A stretch of 64,000 bases of DNA. Origin: Bradyrhizobium canariense. GTDB taxonomy: Bacteria > Pseudomonadota > Alphaproteobacteria > Rhizobiales > Xanthobacteraceae. The notes below the pieces were generated by a model. It saw only the letters and a list, made by a program, of their open reading frames with translations, had not been told where the DNA came from and did no database searches. Numbering within the stretch: the stretch's first letter is position 1; the number at the start of each line of letters is the position of its first letter. The translations under genes and the position numbers were made by a program. This document shows, piece by piece, positions 17,315-25,704 of this stretch. Where the stretch lies: the NCBI RefSeq assembly GCF_900105125.1, contig NZ_LT629750.1, positions 5,669,001 through 5,733,000 of the forward strand, written 5' to 3'.

Positions 17315-18535
17315 ATGAAGACCATCGTGGCTGCGCCATTCACATTGCTCGTCGCGCTCGGCCTCGCCTTGTTCTCGGCGGCTGGTCCGGTCCGCGCGGA
17401 AGAGGGCGTGGTGCGGGTCGGCATCATCACCGACATGAGCGGCCAATATGCCGACGGCAATGGCACGGGTTCGGTGGTCGCAGCGCAAATGGCGGCGGAG
17501 GAAATCGGCGGCACCGTCGCGGGGCGGCGGATCGAGATCATTTCCGCCGATCACCAGAACAAGTCGGATGTCGCGGTTGCGATCGTGCGCAACTGGATCG
17601 ACAACAAGGGCGTCGATGTCATCGCCGAAGGCGTCAACTCGGCGGTGGCGCTGGCGATCCAGAATTTGACGCGCGAGCGCAAGAAGCTGTTTTTGATCTC
17701 GGGCTCCGGCTCCTCCGATCTCACGGGAAAACAGTGCTCGCCGACCAGCGTGCACTGGACCTACGACACCTACGCCTCCTCGAACGCGACCGCCAAGGCC
17801 GTGGTCGCGCGGGGCGGCACGCCGTGGTTCTTCCTCACCGCCGATTATGCCTTCGGCCAGGCCCTGGAGCGCGATGCCAGCAAGGCCGTGGTCGCCGCCG
17901 GCGGCAAGGTGCTGGGCGCGGTGCGCCATCCGTTCGACACCGCGGATTTTTCCTCGTTCCTGCTGCAGGCGCAATCGTCAGGCGCCAAGGTGCTGGGACT
18001 GGCCAATGCCGGCGGCGATTTCCGCAATGCGGTCGCGCAGGCCGACGAGTTCAACATCCGCCAGAGCATGCAGGTGGTGGCGTTGCAGGTGACGATCACC
18101 GACGTGCCGGCGCTCGGCCTCGCGCACGCCCACGACCTGCTGTTCACCGATTCCTTCTACTGGGACCGCACGCCGGAGACGCGCGCGTTCGGCGAGGAAT
18201 TCTTCAAGCGACATGGCGCGATGCCGAGCGCCTACCAGGCCGGCGTCAACTCGGCGCTGCGGCATTACTTCAAGGCGGTGGCGGCGACCAACTCCGTCGA
18301 TGCGGAGACCGTGATCGCGCAGATGCGCAAGATGCCGGTGAACGATTTCTTCGCGCAGGGCGGCGTGGTCCGCGAGGACGGCCGCATGGTGCACGACATG
18401 TACCTGATGCGGATCAAGAAGCCCGAGGAGTCCAAAAGCAAATGGGATCTCTACGAATATCTCTCGACGGTGGCGGGCAACGATGCGTTCCGGCCGCTCA
18501 GCGAGGGCGGATGTCCGTATGTGAAGACGCCGTGA
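17315..18535 (+). CDS. ABC transporter substrate-binding protein, branched-chain amino acid type (paralogue 1)
   Basis: 406 residues with a signal peptide (MKTIVAAPFTLLVALGLALF, cleavage after VRA). The mature protein begins VVRVGIITDMSGQYADGNG, the usual first strand of periplasmic-binding fold type I LivK-like receptors, and contains FFLTADYAFGQALE and QSSGAKVLGLANAGGDF, shared with the proteins at 29636 and 61265. The start ATG 17315 has GGGGAGG upstream. It probably captures a small organic acid, amide or aromatic compound in the periplasm. No permease or ATPase gene is adjacent. Confidence 0.9.
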   Translation: MKTIVAAPFTLLVALGLALFSAAGPVRAEEGVVRVGIITDMSGQYADGNGTGSVVAAQMAAEEIGGTVAGRRIEIISADHQNKSDVAVAIVRNWIDNKGVDVIAEGVNSAVALAIQNLTRERKKLFLISGSGSSDLTGKQCSPTSVHWTYDTYASSNATAKAVVARGGTPWFFLTADYAFGQALERDASKAVVAAGGKVLGAVRHPFDTADFSSFLLQAQSSGAKVLGLANAGGDFRNAVAQADEFNIRQSMQVVALQVTITDVPALGLAHAHDLLFTDSFYWDRTPETRAFGEEFFKRHGAMPSAYQAGVNSALRHYFKAVAATNSVDAETVIAQMRKMPVNDFFAQGGVVREDGRMVHDMYLMRIKKPEESKSKWDLYEYLSTVAGNDAFRPLSEGGCPYVKTP

Positions 18536-18583
18536 GGGGTGGGGGCTGATCAAATCGAGATCGAGCAGCGACGGAGGTTTGCT

Positions 18584-18816
18584 CCCTCTCCCACCCCAAC
18601 TCGGGTTTACGCGAGTTGGGCATTTCATATCGTCGAAGTCGGATATATCCGACTTCGATGGGAGAGGGTTGGGGAGAGGGGTTGCGGTCTCTCGTTAGAC
18701 CGGCGCCCCCTCACCCGATTTGCACCGGACGACGCGGAGCCTGTCATCGGGCGCGCATTCGCGCGACCCGTTGGCATCGCCGGAAGCAAATCGACCTCTC
18801 CCCGTCGGGGAGAGGC
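18584..18816. repeat. Expanded mosaic palindromic repeat, copy 3
   Basis: A longer member of the family with several internal hairpins: CCAACTCG...CGAGTTGG (18596-18619), a 26-base perfect palindrome with arms TCGAAGTCGGATA (18633-18658), the GGTTGCGGTCTCTCGTTAGA core, and a block GCGGAGCCTGTCATCGGGC...ACCCGTTGGC (18735-18777) with hairpin GCGCGCATTCGCGCG. It ends CCTCTCCCCGTCGGGGAGAGG. The 18735 block recurs at 26848 with a different hairpin stem. Confidence 0.75.
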
Positions 18817-18875
18817 GAACTGAGTCTGCTGATGGACCGGTTCAATCAGACGCCATCTCAGACCATCTCACTTAG

Positions 18876-18912
18876 CAAAACAAAACGGCCGGATTTTTCG
18901 ATCCGGCCGTTT
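18876..18912 (-). terminator. Intrinsic terminator of rpmB
   Basis: Perfect 12-base arms AAACGGCCGGAT (18883-18894) and ATCCGGCCGTTT (18901-18912) with a 6-base loop. Read on the minus strand, the stem is followed by TTTTGTTTTGC-like sequence. It lies 35 bases after the rpmB stop codon. Confidence 0.9.
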
Positions 18913-18946
18913 CAAATTCTCAATTGCCGATTTGCGTCAGTGGAAC

Positions 18947-19252
18947 TCAGCTCGCCTTGGCGACCGGCTCGGCGGCCTTCTTCTTCTCGATCGCGCGCTT
19001 GAGGTCGAGCGCGCGGGGCGACAGCACGTCGGCCTTGGCCTTGAGCAGGAAGGCATCGAGGCCGCCATTGTGGTCGACCGACTTGATCGCGTTGGTCGAG
19101 ACGCGCAGGCGCACGTTGCGGCCGAGCGCGTCGGAAATGAAGGTGACGTTGCACAGGTTCGGCAGGAACCGGCGCTTGGTCTTGATATTCGAGTGGCTCA
19201 CCTTGTTGCCCACGAGTGGGCCCTTGGCCGTCAGTTCACAACGCCGCGACAT
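18947..19252 (-). CDS. rpmB: 50S ribosomal protein L28
   Basis: 101 residues starting [20 protein letters not shown], the highly conserved N terminus of bacterial L28, followed by [13 protein letters not shown] and a lysine-rich body; the alphaproteobacterial C-terminal extension ends [12 protein letters not shown]. It is a structural protein of the large ribosomal subunit. An in-frame upstream start at 19330 is rejected because L28 begins MSRRC. It has its own promoter (19346-19374) and terminator (18876-18912), so it forms a single-gene unit. Confidence 0.98.
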   Translation of the reverse strand: MSRRCELTAKGPLVGNKVSHSNIKTKRRFLPNLCNVTFISDALGRNVRLRVSTNAIKSVDHNGGLDAFLLKAKADVLSPRALDLKRAIEKKKAAEPVAKAS

Positions 19253-19345
19253 CGCAAGAAATCCTCTTCCATCCCCGCATCGCTTCCGGCCTGTCTCAGG
19301 TCCGGCGCAGGGGTCCAAATTCACGTTCATCTCGGGAACCGCGGA

Positions 19346-19374
19346 CGTATAGGGGTTGAGCCGCGGGGCGTCAA
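19346..19374 (-). promoter_or_regulatory. Sigma-70-like promoter of rpmB
   Basis: On the minus strand, TTGACG (19369-19374) and TATACG (19346-19351) are separated by 17 bases, matching a housekeeping sigma factor promoter. Transcription would start near 19339, giving a leader of roughly 85 bases before the rpmB ATG at 19252. Confidence 0.75.
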
Positions 19375-19547
19375 GGTTTTACGCGGCAATCAGGTCGCGC
19401 GAAGGCTTGATTTGCGAGGGGTTCCCGATGCTTAAGCCATCATATAAACGGCGTATTCCCCGCCGAAAACCCTTCGCCGCTCCGGACCCGCGCCCGAGAG
19501 CGTGCTTTTGCGGAAATACGCGTTGTTCGCCGGATTTTATTGCTTAG

Positions 19548-20453
19548 ATGATTTATCGATCGCGCGCAGGTGAGGACGGCCCTTTCGTGACCATTTCGAG
19601 CATGAATTCGCCCGGGCCGGCCCTGTTTTCGCTGCGGGTGCTGGCGGGTCTATGCGCCGGCGCGCTGCTGCTGGCGGCTCCCCATCCGGCGTCGGCCCAG
19701 GGCCATCTGGATGCGCGCTATGAGGCGACGCTTTCGGGCGTTCCCGTCGGCAAGGGCACCTGGACCATCGATGTCGCGGACGATCAGTTTTCCGCCTCCG
19801 CCACCGGCGGCACCGCGGGACTGCTAAAAGCCTTCGCCAGCGGTTCCGGCACCAGCGCCGCGCAAGGCCGCGTCGTCAACGGCGCCCTGGTTGGCACCAG
19901 CTATAGCGGCACCACCGCGTGGTCGAAAAAATCCGAAGTCATCCACATGACGCTGGTGAACGGCTACATCAAGGATTTTGCGATCGATCCGACGCCGCCG
20001 GTCGATCCGGACCGGATTCCCGTCACCGATGCGCAGCGTCACGGCGCGTTCGACCCGATGACCGGCGCGCTGCTGCGCGTGCCCGGCAATGGCGAGATGC
20101 TGGTTCCGGATTCCTGCCGCACCGGAGCTGCCGTGTTCGACGGCCGCATGCGTTACGAGCTCAAGCTCGATTTCAAGCGCATGACCACGGTGAAGTCGGA
20201 ATCCGGCTATCAGGGGCCGGCGATGGTCTGCGCGATCTATTTCACGCCGATCGCGGGCTATATCCCCGACCGCCCGGTGATCAAATATCTCGCCAGCGAG
20301 CGGCGGATGGAAGTCACCTTCGTGCCGCTTGCGGGCACCCGCATTTTAGTGCCCTACCGCATGGTGGTGCCGACCCCGCTCGGCACCGCGATGCTGGAGG
20401 CAACCCAGTTCATCACCCAGGCGACCCCGCCGCGCGTCGCCAAGACGCAATAA
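19548..20453 (+). CDS. DUF3108 domain-containing secreted protein
   Basis: 301 residues. A signal peptide lies at about residues 28-51 (LRVLAGLCAGALLLAAPHPASAQ). The mature part (YEATLSGVPVGKGTWTIDVADDQFSASATG) matches the DUF3108 family of periplasmic or outer-membrane-associated proteins of unknown role, with the conserved CAIYFTPIAGY segment. It lies in the conserved Rhizobiales order between rpmB and the SUV3-like helicase. The start could be ATG 19548 or ATG 19602 (MNSPGPALFSL); neither has a clear ribosome-binding site. Confidence 0.88.
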   Translation: MIYRSRAGEDGPFVTISSMNSPGPALFSLRVLAGLCAGALLLAAPHPASAQGHLDARYEATLSGVPVGKGTWTIDVADDQFSASATGGTAGLLKAFASGSGTSAAQGRVVNGALVGTSYSGTTAWSKKSEVIHMTLVNGYIKDFAIDPTPPVDPDRIPVTDAQRHGAFDPMTGALLRVPGNGEMLVPDSCRTGAAVFDGRMRYELKLDFKRMTTVKSESGYQGPAMVCAIYFTPIAGYIPDRPVIKYLASERRMEVTFVPLAGTRILVPYRMVVPTPLGTAMLEATQFITQATPPRVAKTQ

Positions 20454-20466
20454 GTAACCGCTGTTT

Positions 20467-20610
20467 TCCCTCTCCCCTTGTGGGAGAGGGTGGCGCGAAT
20501 GAGCGCAGCGAAATTCGAGCCGGGTGAGGGGTATGTCCCCGCGGATACAAACCCCTCACCCGTCCTCGATGCTTCGCATCTCGGCCACCCTCTCCCACAA
20601 GGGGAGAGGG
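20467..20610. repeat. Mosaic palindromic repeat, copy 4
   Basis: CCCTCTCCCCTTGTGGGAGAGGG at the left, CCCTCTCCCACAAGGGGAGAGGG at the right, with GGGTGAGGGG / CCCCTCACCC inside and a 14-base spacer. It starts 14 bases after the DUF3108 stop. Confidence 0.8.
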
Positions 20611-20944
20611 GAAGTGGCCCCGCAGGCTGAACGTCGACAGAGAGCGCAGAGATCCTCATGAATCCTGTTGACTCTCTGCCACTTCTGATTCGACTCCGGC
20701 CGCGCGCCGTTTTTAAGGATTTCGTCAGAAAACCGTCGCTTGTGAGACCGCCACAAACTTGATCTAGTGCGACTCCCAAGTGCCAACGCGAGATGTTGCG
20801 GTGAACGAAGCAGGACACAGGGGGGAGTCAGCGATTCGGACGCGGTTCGTTCTAGACTCGTTCCGAAGCTTAAACCGCGACCGCGCCGGCGTCGCAAAGT
20901 GAGACAGTTTTTAAGTTAGCGACGACGACGACAAAAACCCCCAT
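20611..20944. other. Intergenic region before the helicase gene
   Basis: 334 bases without a plausible gene. It should contain the promoter of the helicase gene, but I see no clear hexamer pair. A GTT(A)GCGACGACGACGAC stretch at about 20915-20935 is the only simple-sequence feature. Confidence 0.4.
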
Positions 20945-21002
20945 AGCGTTTTCGAGCGAAATGGATACCGGTTCGCGCAAGGAAAACGCGTCAAAACAAA
21001 AA
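20945..21002. repeat. GCGTTTTCGAGCGAA hairpin repeat, copy 1
   Basis: GCGTTTTCGAGCGAAATGG, ACCGGTTCGCGCAAGG and AAAACGCGTCAAAACAAAA form nested stems (GCGTTTTC with GAAAACGC; GCGAA with TTCGC). A near copy lies at 24603-24655 and a fragment at 42888-42909. It ends 50 bases before the helicase start codon. Confidence 0.7.
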
Positions 21003-21051
21003 GGATGAAGCCTCGGCGCTGATCCGGTCATGTCCGAGGCCTCAGGAAAAT

Positions 21052-24000
21052 ATGGCTTTCTCCCCTTCCGTGGCAGCGTTCTCCAACGAACGGGCTCCTG
21101 GCGCCGGCGTTACCGCGGTGCTCGGGCCGACCAACACCGGCAAGACGCATCTGGCGATCGAGCGGATGCTGGCGCATTCCTCCGGGCTGATCGGCCTGCC
21201 GCTGCGGCTGTTGGCGCGCGAGGTCTACAACAAGATCGTCGATCGCGCCGGCGTCGATTCCGTCGCGCTGATCACGGGCGAAGAGAAGATCAAGCCGCCG
21301 AAAGCGCGGTTCTGGGTCTCCACTGTCGAAGCCATGCCGCGGGATCTCGACGTCTCGTTTCTCGCGGTCGACGAGGTCCAGATCGCCGCCGATCTGGAAC
21401 GCGGCCATGTTTTCACCGATCGCATCCTGCACCGGCGCGGCCGCGACGAGACGCTGCTGCTGGGTGCGGCCACCATGCGCCCGATCATCGAGCGGCTGTT
21501 GCCGGGCGCGTCGATCGTCACACGGCCGCGGCTGTCGCAGCTTGAATTCGCCGGCGACCGCAAGATCACGCGGCAGCCGCGCCGCACCGCGATCGTGGCC
21601 TTCTCGGCCGATGAAGTCTATGCGATCGCCGAGTTGATAAAACGCCAGCATGGCGGCGCCGCCGTGGTGCTGGGCTCGCTCAGCCCACGCACGCGAAACG
21701 CGCAAGTGGCGATGTTCCAGTCCGGCGACGTCGATTATCTGGTCGCCACCGACGCGGTCGGCATGGGGCTCAATCTCGACGTCGACCACGTCGCCTTTGC
21801 CTCCGACCGCAAATATGACGGCTATCAGTTCCGCCGGCTCAATCCGTCGGAATTCGCGCAGATCGCGGGCCGCGCCGGCCGCGCCACCCGCAACGGCACC
21901 TTCGGCACCACCGGCCGTTGCGCGCCGTTCGAGCCGGAACTGGTCAATGCGCTGCAGAACCACACTTTTGAGAGTGTGAAAATGCTGCAATGGCGCAATT
22001 CGAAGCTGGATTTTTCCTCGCTCGGCGCCTTGCAGGTCTCATTGGCGCTGTCGCCCGCCCATGAGACGCTGACCCGCGCGCCGATCGCCGAGGATCAGCG
22101 CGTGCTCGATCACGCCATCCGCGACGCCGAGGTGCGCGAGATGGCGCATGGCGCCGCCGCCGTGGAACGGCTGTGGGACGCCTGCCAGATTCCGGATTAC
22201 CGCAAGCTGTCGCCGGCCGCGCATGCCGAACTGGTGGCTACGCTGTACGGGTTCCTGATGAAACGGGGCCGGGTCCCCGACGCCTGGTTCGCGGCCCAGG
22301 TCGACCAGGCTGACCGTGTCGACGGCGATATCGACACGCTATCGGGCCGGATCGCGCAGATCCGGACCTGGACCTTCGTGGCCAATCGCCCGGACTGGCT
22401 GGCCGATGCCGAGCATTGGCAGGGCGTTACACGCGAGATTGAAAATAAATTGTCCGATGCGCTGCACGAACGGCTTACGGAGCGTTTCGTTGATCGCCGG
22501 ACCAGTGTATTGATGCGCCGCCTGCGGGAGAACAGCATTTTGAATACGGAAATCGGCAAGACTGGCGAAGTGATTGTCGAAGGCCATGTGATTGGCCGGC
22601 TCGATGGATTCACCTTTGCGCCCGATGCGGCGGAAGCCGGTTCCGATGCGAAAGCGTTGCAGGCGACCGCACAAAAGGCCTTGGCCGGCGAAATCGACGC
22701 GCGGGCCGAAAAATTGGCCGCAGCGCCCGACGATCAGTTCGTGCTGGCCTCCGACGGTACCCTGCGCTGGACCGGCGATGCCGTCGCCAAGCTGGTGGCG
22801 GCCGAGGACGCGCTGCATCCGCGCATCCGCATCATTGCCGACGACCGCCTGAACGGGGCGCCGCGCGAGGCGGTGCAGACCCGGCTCGATCTGTGGCTGA
22901 AGACGCATATCGAGAAACTGCTGGGGCCGCTGTTCGAGCTTTCCAAGGCCGAGGACATCACCGGGATCGCACGCGGCATCGCGTTCCAGCTGATCGAGGC
23001 GCTCGGCGTGCTGGAGCGTGCCAAGATCCAGGGCGAGATGAAGGATCTCGATCAGCCGTCGCGCGCGAGCTTGCGCAAATACGGCGTGCGGTTCGGCGCC
23101 TATCACATCTATTTCCCGGCGCTGCTGAAGCCTGCGGCGCGGGCGCTGGCCTCGCTGCTATGGGCGCAGAAGCAGGACAATGTCGACATGTCGGCGCTGT
23201 CGGGGGCGCAGCATCTGGCGAGCAGCGGCCGCACTTCGTTCCCGATCGACAAGACGCTCGACCGTGATGCCTACCGCATCCTCGGCTACAAGCAATGCGG
23301 CGAACGCGCCGTGCGCGTCGATATCCTGGAACGTCTCGCCGATCTGATCCGTCCCGCGCTGGCGTGGCGCGAAAGCTCGCCCGGCGAAAAGCCCAATGGC
23401 GCGTTCGACGGCCGCGGCTTTGTCGTGACGCAGGCGATGACGTCGCTGACGGGCTCGGCCGGCGAAGACTTTGCCTCGGTCCTGCGCGCGCTCGGCTATC
23501 GCATGGAGCGCCGCGCGCCATTGCCGCCGAAACCGGTCGAGGTGGTGGAGACGGTTGCGGCCGGGACGGCCGTCGTCGAGGCAACATCATCCGAGGCAAC
23601 GGCATCCGAGATAACATCATCTGAAGCAGCGCCATCGGAAGCAGCCGCGCCGTCCGTCGAAGCCACGTCATCTGGGGAAGCTGCGTCGCCCGAAGCCGTG
23701 CCCTCCGAGACGGTCGCAGAAGAAGCCGCGCCGCCGTCGGTCGTCGAAGACGCAGCACCTGCCTCATCAGCGTCATTGTTGCCCGACATCGCATTCGCAC
23801 CCGCTAGCAGTGATCCGGAACCTGCACCGGTTGAGGCATCGCCGGAGGCTGCGGCTCCAATAGAAGCTTCAGCGGAAGCGGAAACGGCCGAGGCGTCGCC
23901 GGATCAGGTTGCAGCGGCCGAAGCGCCGGTTGAAGCTGCCGCCGGCGAAGCCGCGACGTCTGACGTTGCAGCTCCTGAGGTCGCAGCGCTGGAAGCAGCC

Positions 24001-24597
24001 GCGGCCCCCGAATTGATCGAAGTCTGGCGGCCCGGCGGCCGTTCGGAAGAACGCCGGCCGCGTCATGATCGTAACCGTCACCGTCACCAGGGCCGTCCGG
24101 AAGGCGCGCAGCCTGCTGCTGCTGCCGCAGGCGAAGCCGCCACCGGCGAGGGCGAGAAGCACCATCGGCGTGGACGTCGCGGCCGCCATCAGGATTTCCG
24201 CGTGCCGCCGCGCAGCGATGCGCCGGCTGCCGAAGCTGCGCCGGCCGCGGCTGCGGTCGCCGTGGACGGCGCGCCCGCACCCGCGCGCGAGGACAGGGGT
24301 TCCCGGCGCGAACGTTTTGAAGGCAAGGGCAATCGCGACAAAGACGGGCGCAGCGATAAATTTCAAGGTTCGCGCGATAAAGGCCCTCGCGATAAAGCCG
24401 GCCATGGCGGACGCGATCGCGATAAAGGCGGACGCGGCGACAAAGGTGGCCGCGACAAGCGCGACAGCGGGCCGGCGCTGCGGCAATATGCGACCAGCTC
24501 CAGCCCGCGCGACCGCGATCGTCCGATCGATCCGAATTCGCCGTTTGCCAAGCTGGCCGCGCTTAGGGAGCAGCTCGCGGCCGGCCGCAAGGATTAG
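21052..24597 (+). CDS. SUV3-like ATP-dependent helicase with long low-complexity C-terminal tail
   Basis: 1181 residues. An SF2 RNA/DNA helicase of the alphaproteobacterial SUV3-like (mitochondrial degradosome-type) group: motif I GPTNTGKT (25-32), motif II DEVQ (107-110), TDAVGMGLNLDVDHVAFA (about 233-250) and motif VI QIAGRAGR (270-277). The helical core continues to about residue 820. Residues of about 830-1010 are Ala/Glu/Pro/Ser-rich (repeated EAT, SSEA, EAAP units), and about 1010-1181 is basic, with repeated RDK, RDKGG and GDKGGRDKR units resembling an RNA-binding tail. RBS AGGA precedes the ATG. It lies directly upstream of the S4-domain gene, which suggests a linked RNA-related role. 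Confidence 0.93.
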   Translation: MAFSPSVAAFSNERAPGAGVTAVLGPTNTGKTHLAIERMLAHSSGLIGLPLRLLAREVYNKIVDRAGVDSVALITGEEKIKPPKARFWVSTVEAMPRDLDVSFLAVDEVQIAADLERGHVFTDRILHRRGRDETLLLGAATMRPIIERLLPGASIVTRPRLSQLEFAGDRKITRQPRRTAIVAFSADEVYAIAELIKRQHGGAAVVLGSLSPRTRNAQVAMFQSGDVDYLVATDAVGMGLNLDVDHVAFASDRKYDGYQFRRLNPSEFAQIAGRAGRATRNGTFGTTGRCAPFEPELVNALQNHTFESVKMLQWRNSKLDFSSLGALQVSLALSPAHETLTRAPIAEDQRVLDHAIRDAEVREMAHGAAAVERLWDACQIPDYRKLSPAAHAELVATLYGFLMKRGRVPDAWFAAQVDQADRVDGDIDTLSGRIAQIRTWTFVANRPDWLADAEHWQGVTREIENKLSDALHERLTERFVDRRTSVLMRRLRENSILNTEIGKTGEVIVEGHVIGRLDGFTFAPDAAEAGSDAKALQATAQKALAGEIDARAEKLAAAPDDQFVLASDGTLRWTGDAVAKLVAAEDALHPRIRIIADDRLNGAPREAVQTRLDLWLKTHIEKLLGPLFELSKAEDITGIARGIAFQLIEALGVLERAKIQGEMKDLDQPSRASLRKYGVRFGAYHIYFPALLKPAARALASLLWAQKQDNVDMSALSGAQHLASSGRTSFPIDKTLDRDAYRILGYKQCGERAVRVDILERLADLIRPALAWRESSPGEKPNGAFDGRGFVVTQAMTSLTGSAGEDFASVLRALGYRMERRAPLPPKPVEVVETVAAGTAVVEATSSEATASEITSSEAAPSEAAAPSVEATSSGEAASPEAVPSETVAEEAAPPSVVEDAAPASSASLLPDIAFAPASSDPEPAPVEASPEAAAPIEASAEAETAEASPDQVAAAEAPVEAAAGEAATSDVAAPEVAALEAAAAPELIEVWRPGGRSEERRPRHDRNRHRHQGRPEGAQPAAAAAGEAATGEGEKHHRRGRRGRHQDFRVPPRSDAPAAEAAPAAAAVAVDGAPAPAREDRGSRRERFEGKGNRDKDGRSDKFQGSRDKGPRDKAGHGGRDRDKGGRGDKGGRDKRDSGPALRQYATSSSPRDRDRPIDPNSPFAKLAALREQLAAGRKD

Positions 24598-24602
24598 CTA
24601 AC

Positions 24603-24655
24603 AGCGTTTTCGAGCGAAGCGGGTACCGCTTCGCGTTAAAGAAGACGCGTCAGAG
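24603..24655. repeat. GCGTTTTCGAGCGAA hairpin repeat, copy 2
   Basis: AGCGTTTTCGAGCGAAGCGG, GTACCGCTTCGCGTTAAAGA and AGACGCGTCAGAGG align with the copy at 20945. The inner stem GCGAAGCGGGTACCGCTTCGC is here perfect where the other copy has GCGAAATGGATACCGGTTCGC. It lies between the helicase stop and the S4 gene. Confidence 0.7.
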
Positions 24656-24692
24656 GAAAGCGTCAGCAAGATCCGTTTCGAGATGGTGTTAT

Positions 24693-24965
24693 TTGGAGCG
24701 CCAGCGTCTTGATAAATGGTTGTGGCATGCGCGGGTGGTGAAGGCCCGCACCAGCGCCGCCGCGCTGGTCGAGGCGGGTCATGTCCGCATCAATGGCGTG
24801 CGCGAGAAGGCGCCGGGTCACGCCGTGAAGCTGGGTGATGTGCTGACGATCGGGCTCGATCACAGCGTGCGCATCCTCAAAGTGGTTGGATTTGCCGAGC
24901 GGCGCGGCGATGCGCAGGCCGCGCGCGTACTCTATGATGATTTGCAGGAAGGGCCCCGGTCATGA
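24693..24965 (+). CDS. S4 domain RNA-binding protein (Hsp15-like)
   Basis: 90 residues starting MERQRLDKWLWHARVVKARTSA, the S4-fold opening of Hsp15/YlxM-type heat-shock RNA-binding proteins, with the GHVRINGVREK turn and GDVLTIGL strand typical of S4. Hsp15 binds stalled 50S subunits carrying nascent chains; this role is assumed by homology. TTG 24693 is the only plausible start: no in-frame ATG or GTG precedes it in the 30 bases upstream, and the ATG at 24683 is out of frame. Next gene fdxA lies 148 bases on. Confidence 0.9.
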   Translation: MERQRLDKWLWHARVVKARTSAAALVEAGHVRINGVREKAPGHAVKLGDVLTIGLDHSVRILKVVGFAERRGDAQAARVLYDDLQEGPRS

Positions 24966-25113
24966 GGTTTTCGGGCAATTTCTTGCTTTCAGGTCACGTC
25001 GGCGTGGCCCAGAACTGACTGAAAACGTTTCGCGAAAGCATTGTGCTTCCCTTGCGGCTGCGGACTTCCTGCGCTAGCAAGCCACTCAAAATTGACCCGT
25101 TTCGGAGCCCTGG

Positions 25114-25452
25114 ATGACTTACGTCGTCACTGAAGCCTGCATTAAGTGCAAATATACCGACTGCGTCGAAGTCTGCCCGGTGGACTGCTTTTACGAGGGT
25201 GACAACATGCTGGTCATCCATCCGGACGAATGCATCGATTGCGGCGTGTGCGAGCCTGAATGCCCGGCCGATGCCATCAAGCCGGACACCGAGCCGGGTC
25301 TTGAGAAGTGGCTCGAGGTGAATACCGAATACGCCAAGAGCTGGCCAAATATCACCCAGAAGAAGGAGTCTCCGGCGGACGCCAAGGATTTCGAGGGTGT
25401 CGAAGGCAAGTTTGAGAAATATTTTTCTCCGGCACCGGGTACCGGCGACTAG
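25114..25452 (+). CDS. fdxA: 7Fe-type ferredoxin FdxA
   Basis: 112 residues, the standard length. [29 protein letters not shown] gives the cluster ligands of the [3Fe-4S] site, and [20 protein letters not shown] those of the [4Fe-4S] site. It is a cytoplasmic low-potential electron carrier. GGAGCCCTGG precedes the ATG. The position between the S4 gene and carD is the conserved Rhizobiales order. Confidence 0.97.
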   Translation: MTYVVTEACIKCKYTDCVEVCPVDCFYEGDNMLVIHPDECIDCGVCEPECPADAIKPDTEPGLEKWLEVNTEYAKSWPNITQKKESPADAKDFEGVEGKFEKYFSPAPGTGD

Positions 25453-25578
25453 TTAATGAGTGGTTTGCAGGACACAAAACGGTGAAGCCTTCAGCTTCTC
25501 GCCGCCTGATGACTTAACCCTAATCTGGGTTGATCACACGAAAACGGCCCGCGAATCCCCTGCTTGGGCCGTAAATCA

Positions 25579-25606
25579 TTGATTTTCACGGAAAATGTGC
25601 TATATT
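25579..25606 (+). promoter_or_regulatory. Candidate promoter of carD
   Basis: TTGATT (25579-25584) and TATATT (25601-25606) with a 16-base spacer, in an AT-rich patch of an otherwise GC-rich region. Transcription would begin near 25613. A hairpin ACGGCCC/GGGCCGT (25544-25572) lies just upstream and could end fdxA transcription, though it lacks a T-run. Confidence 0.6.
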
Positions 25607-25704
25607 GGGCACAATACAAGCCGAACCCAGCCATGCGTATTTTGTGGCGTCAGAGGTTTTCGTGAAAACATCGAACAGGGGCGTGGCAGTTCCGCGCGCA
25701 GGCT

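Noticed and set aside
21028..21990. 320-residue open frame antisense to the helicase start
   Set aside because: It overlaps conserved helicase motifs on the plus strand and has low-complexity Arg/His/Asp composition.
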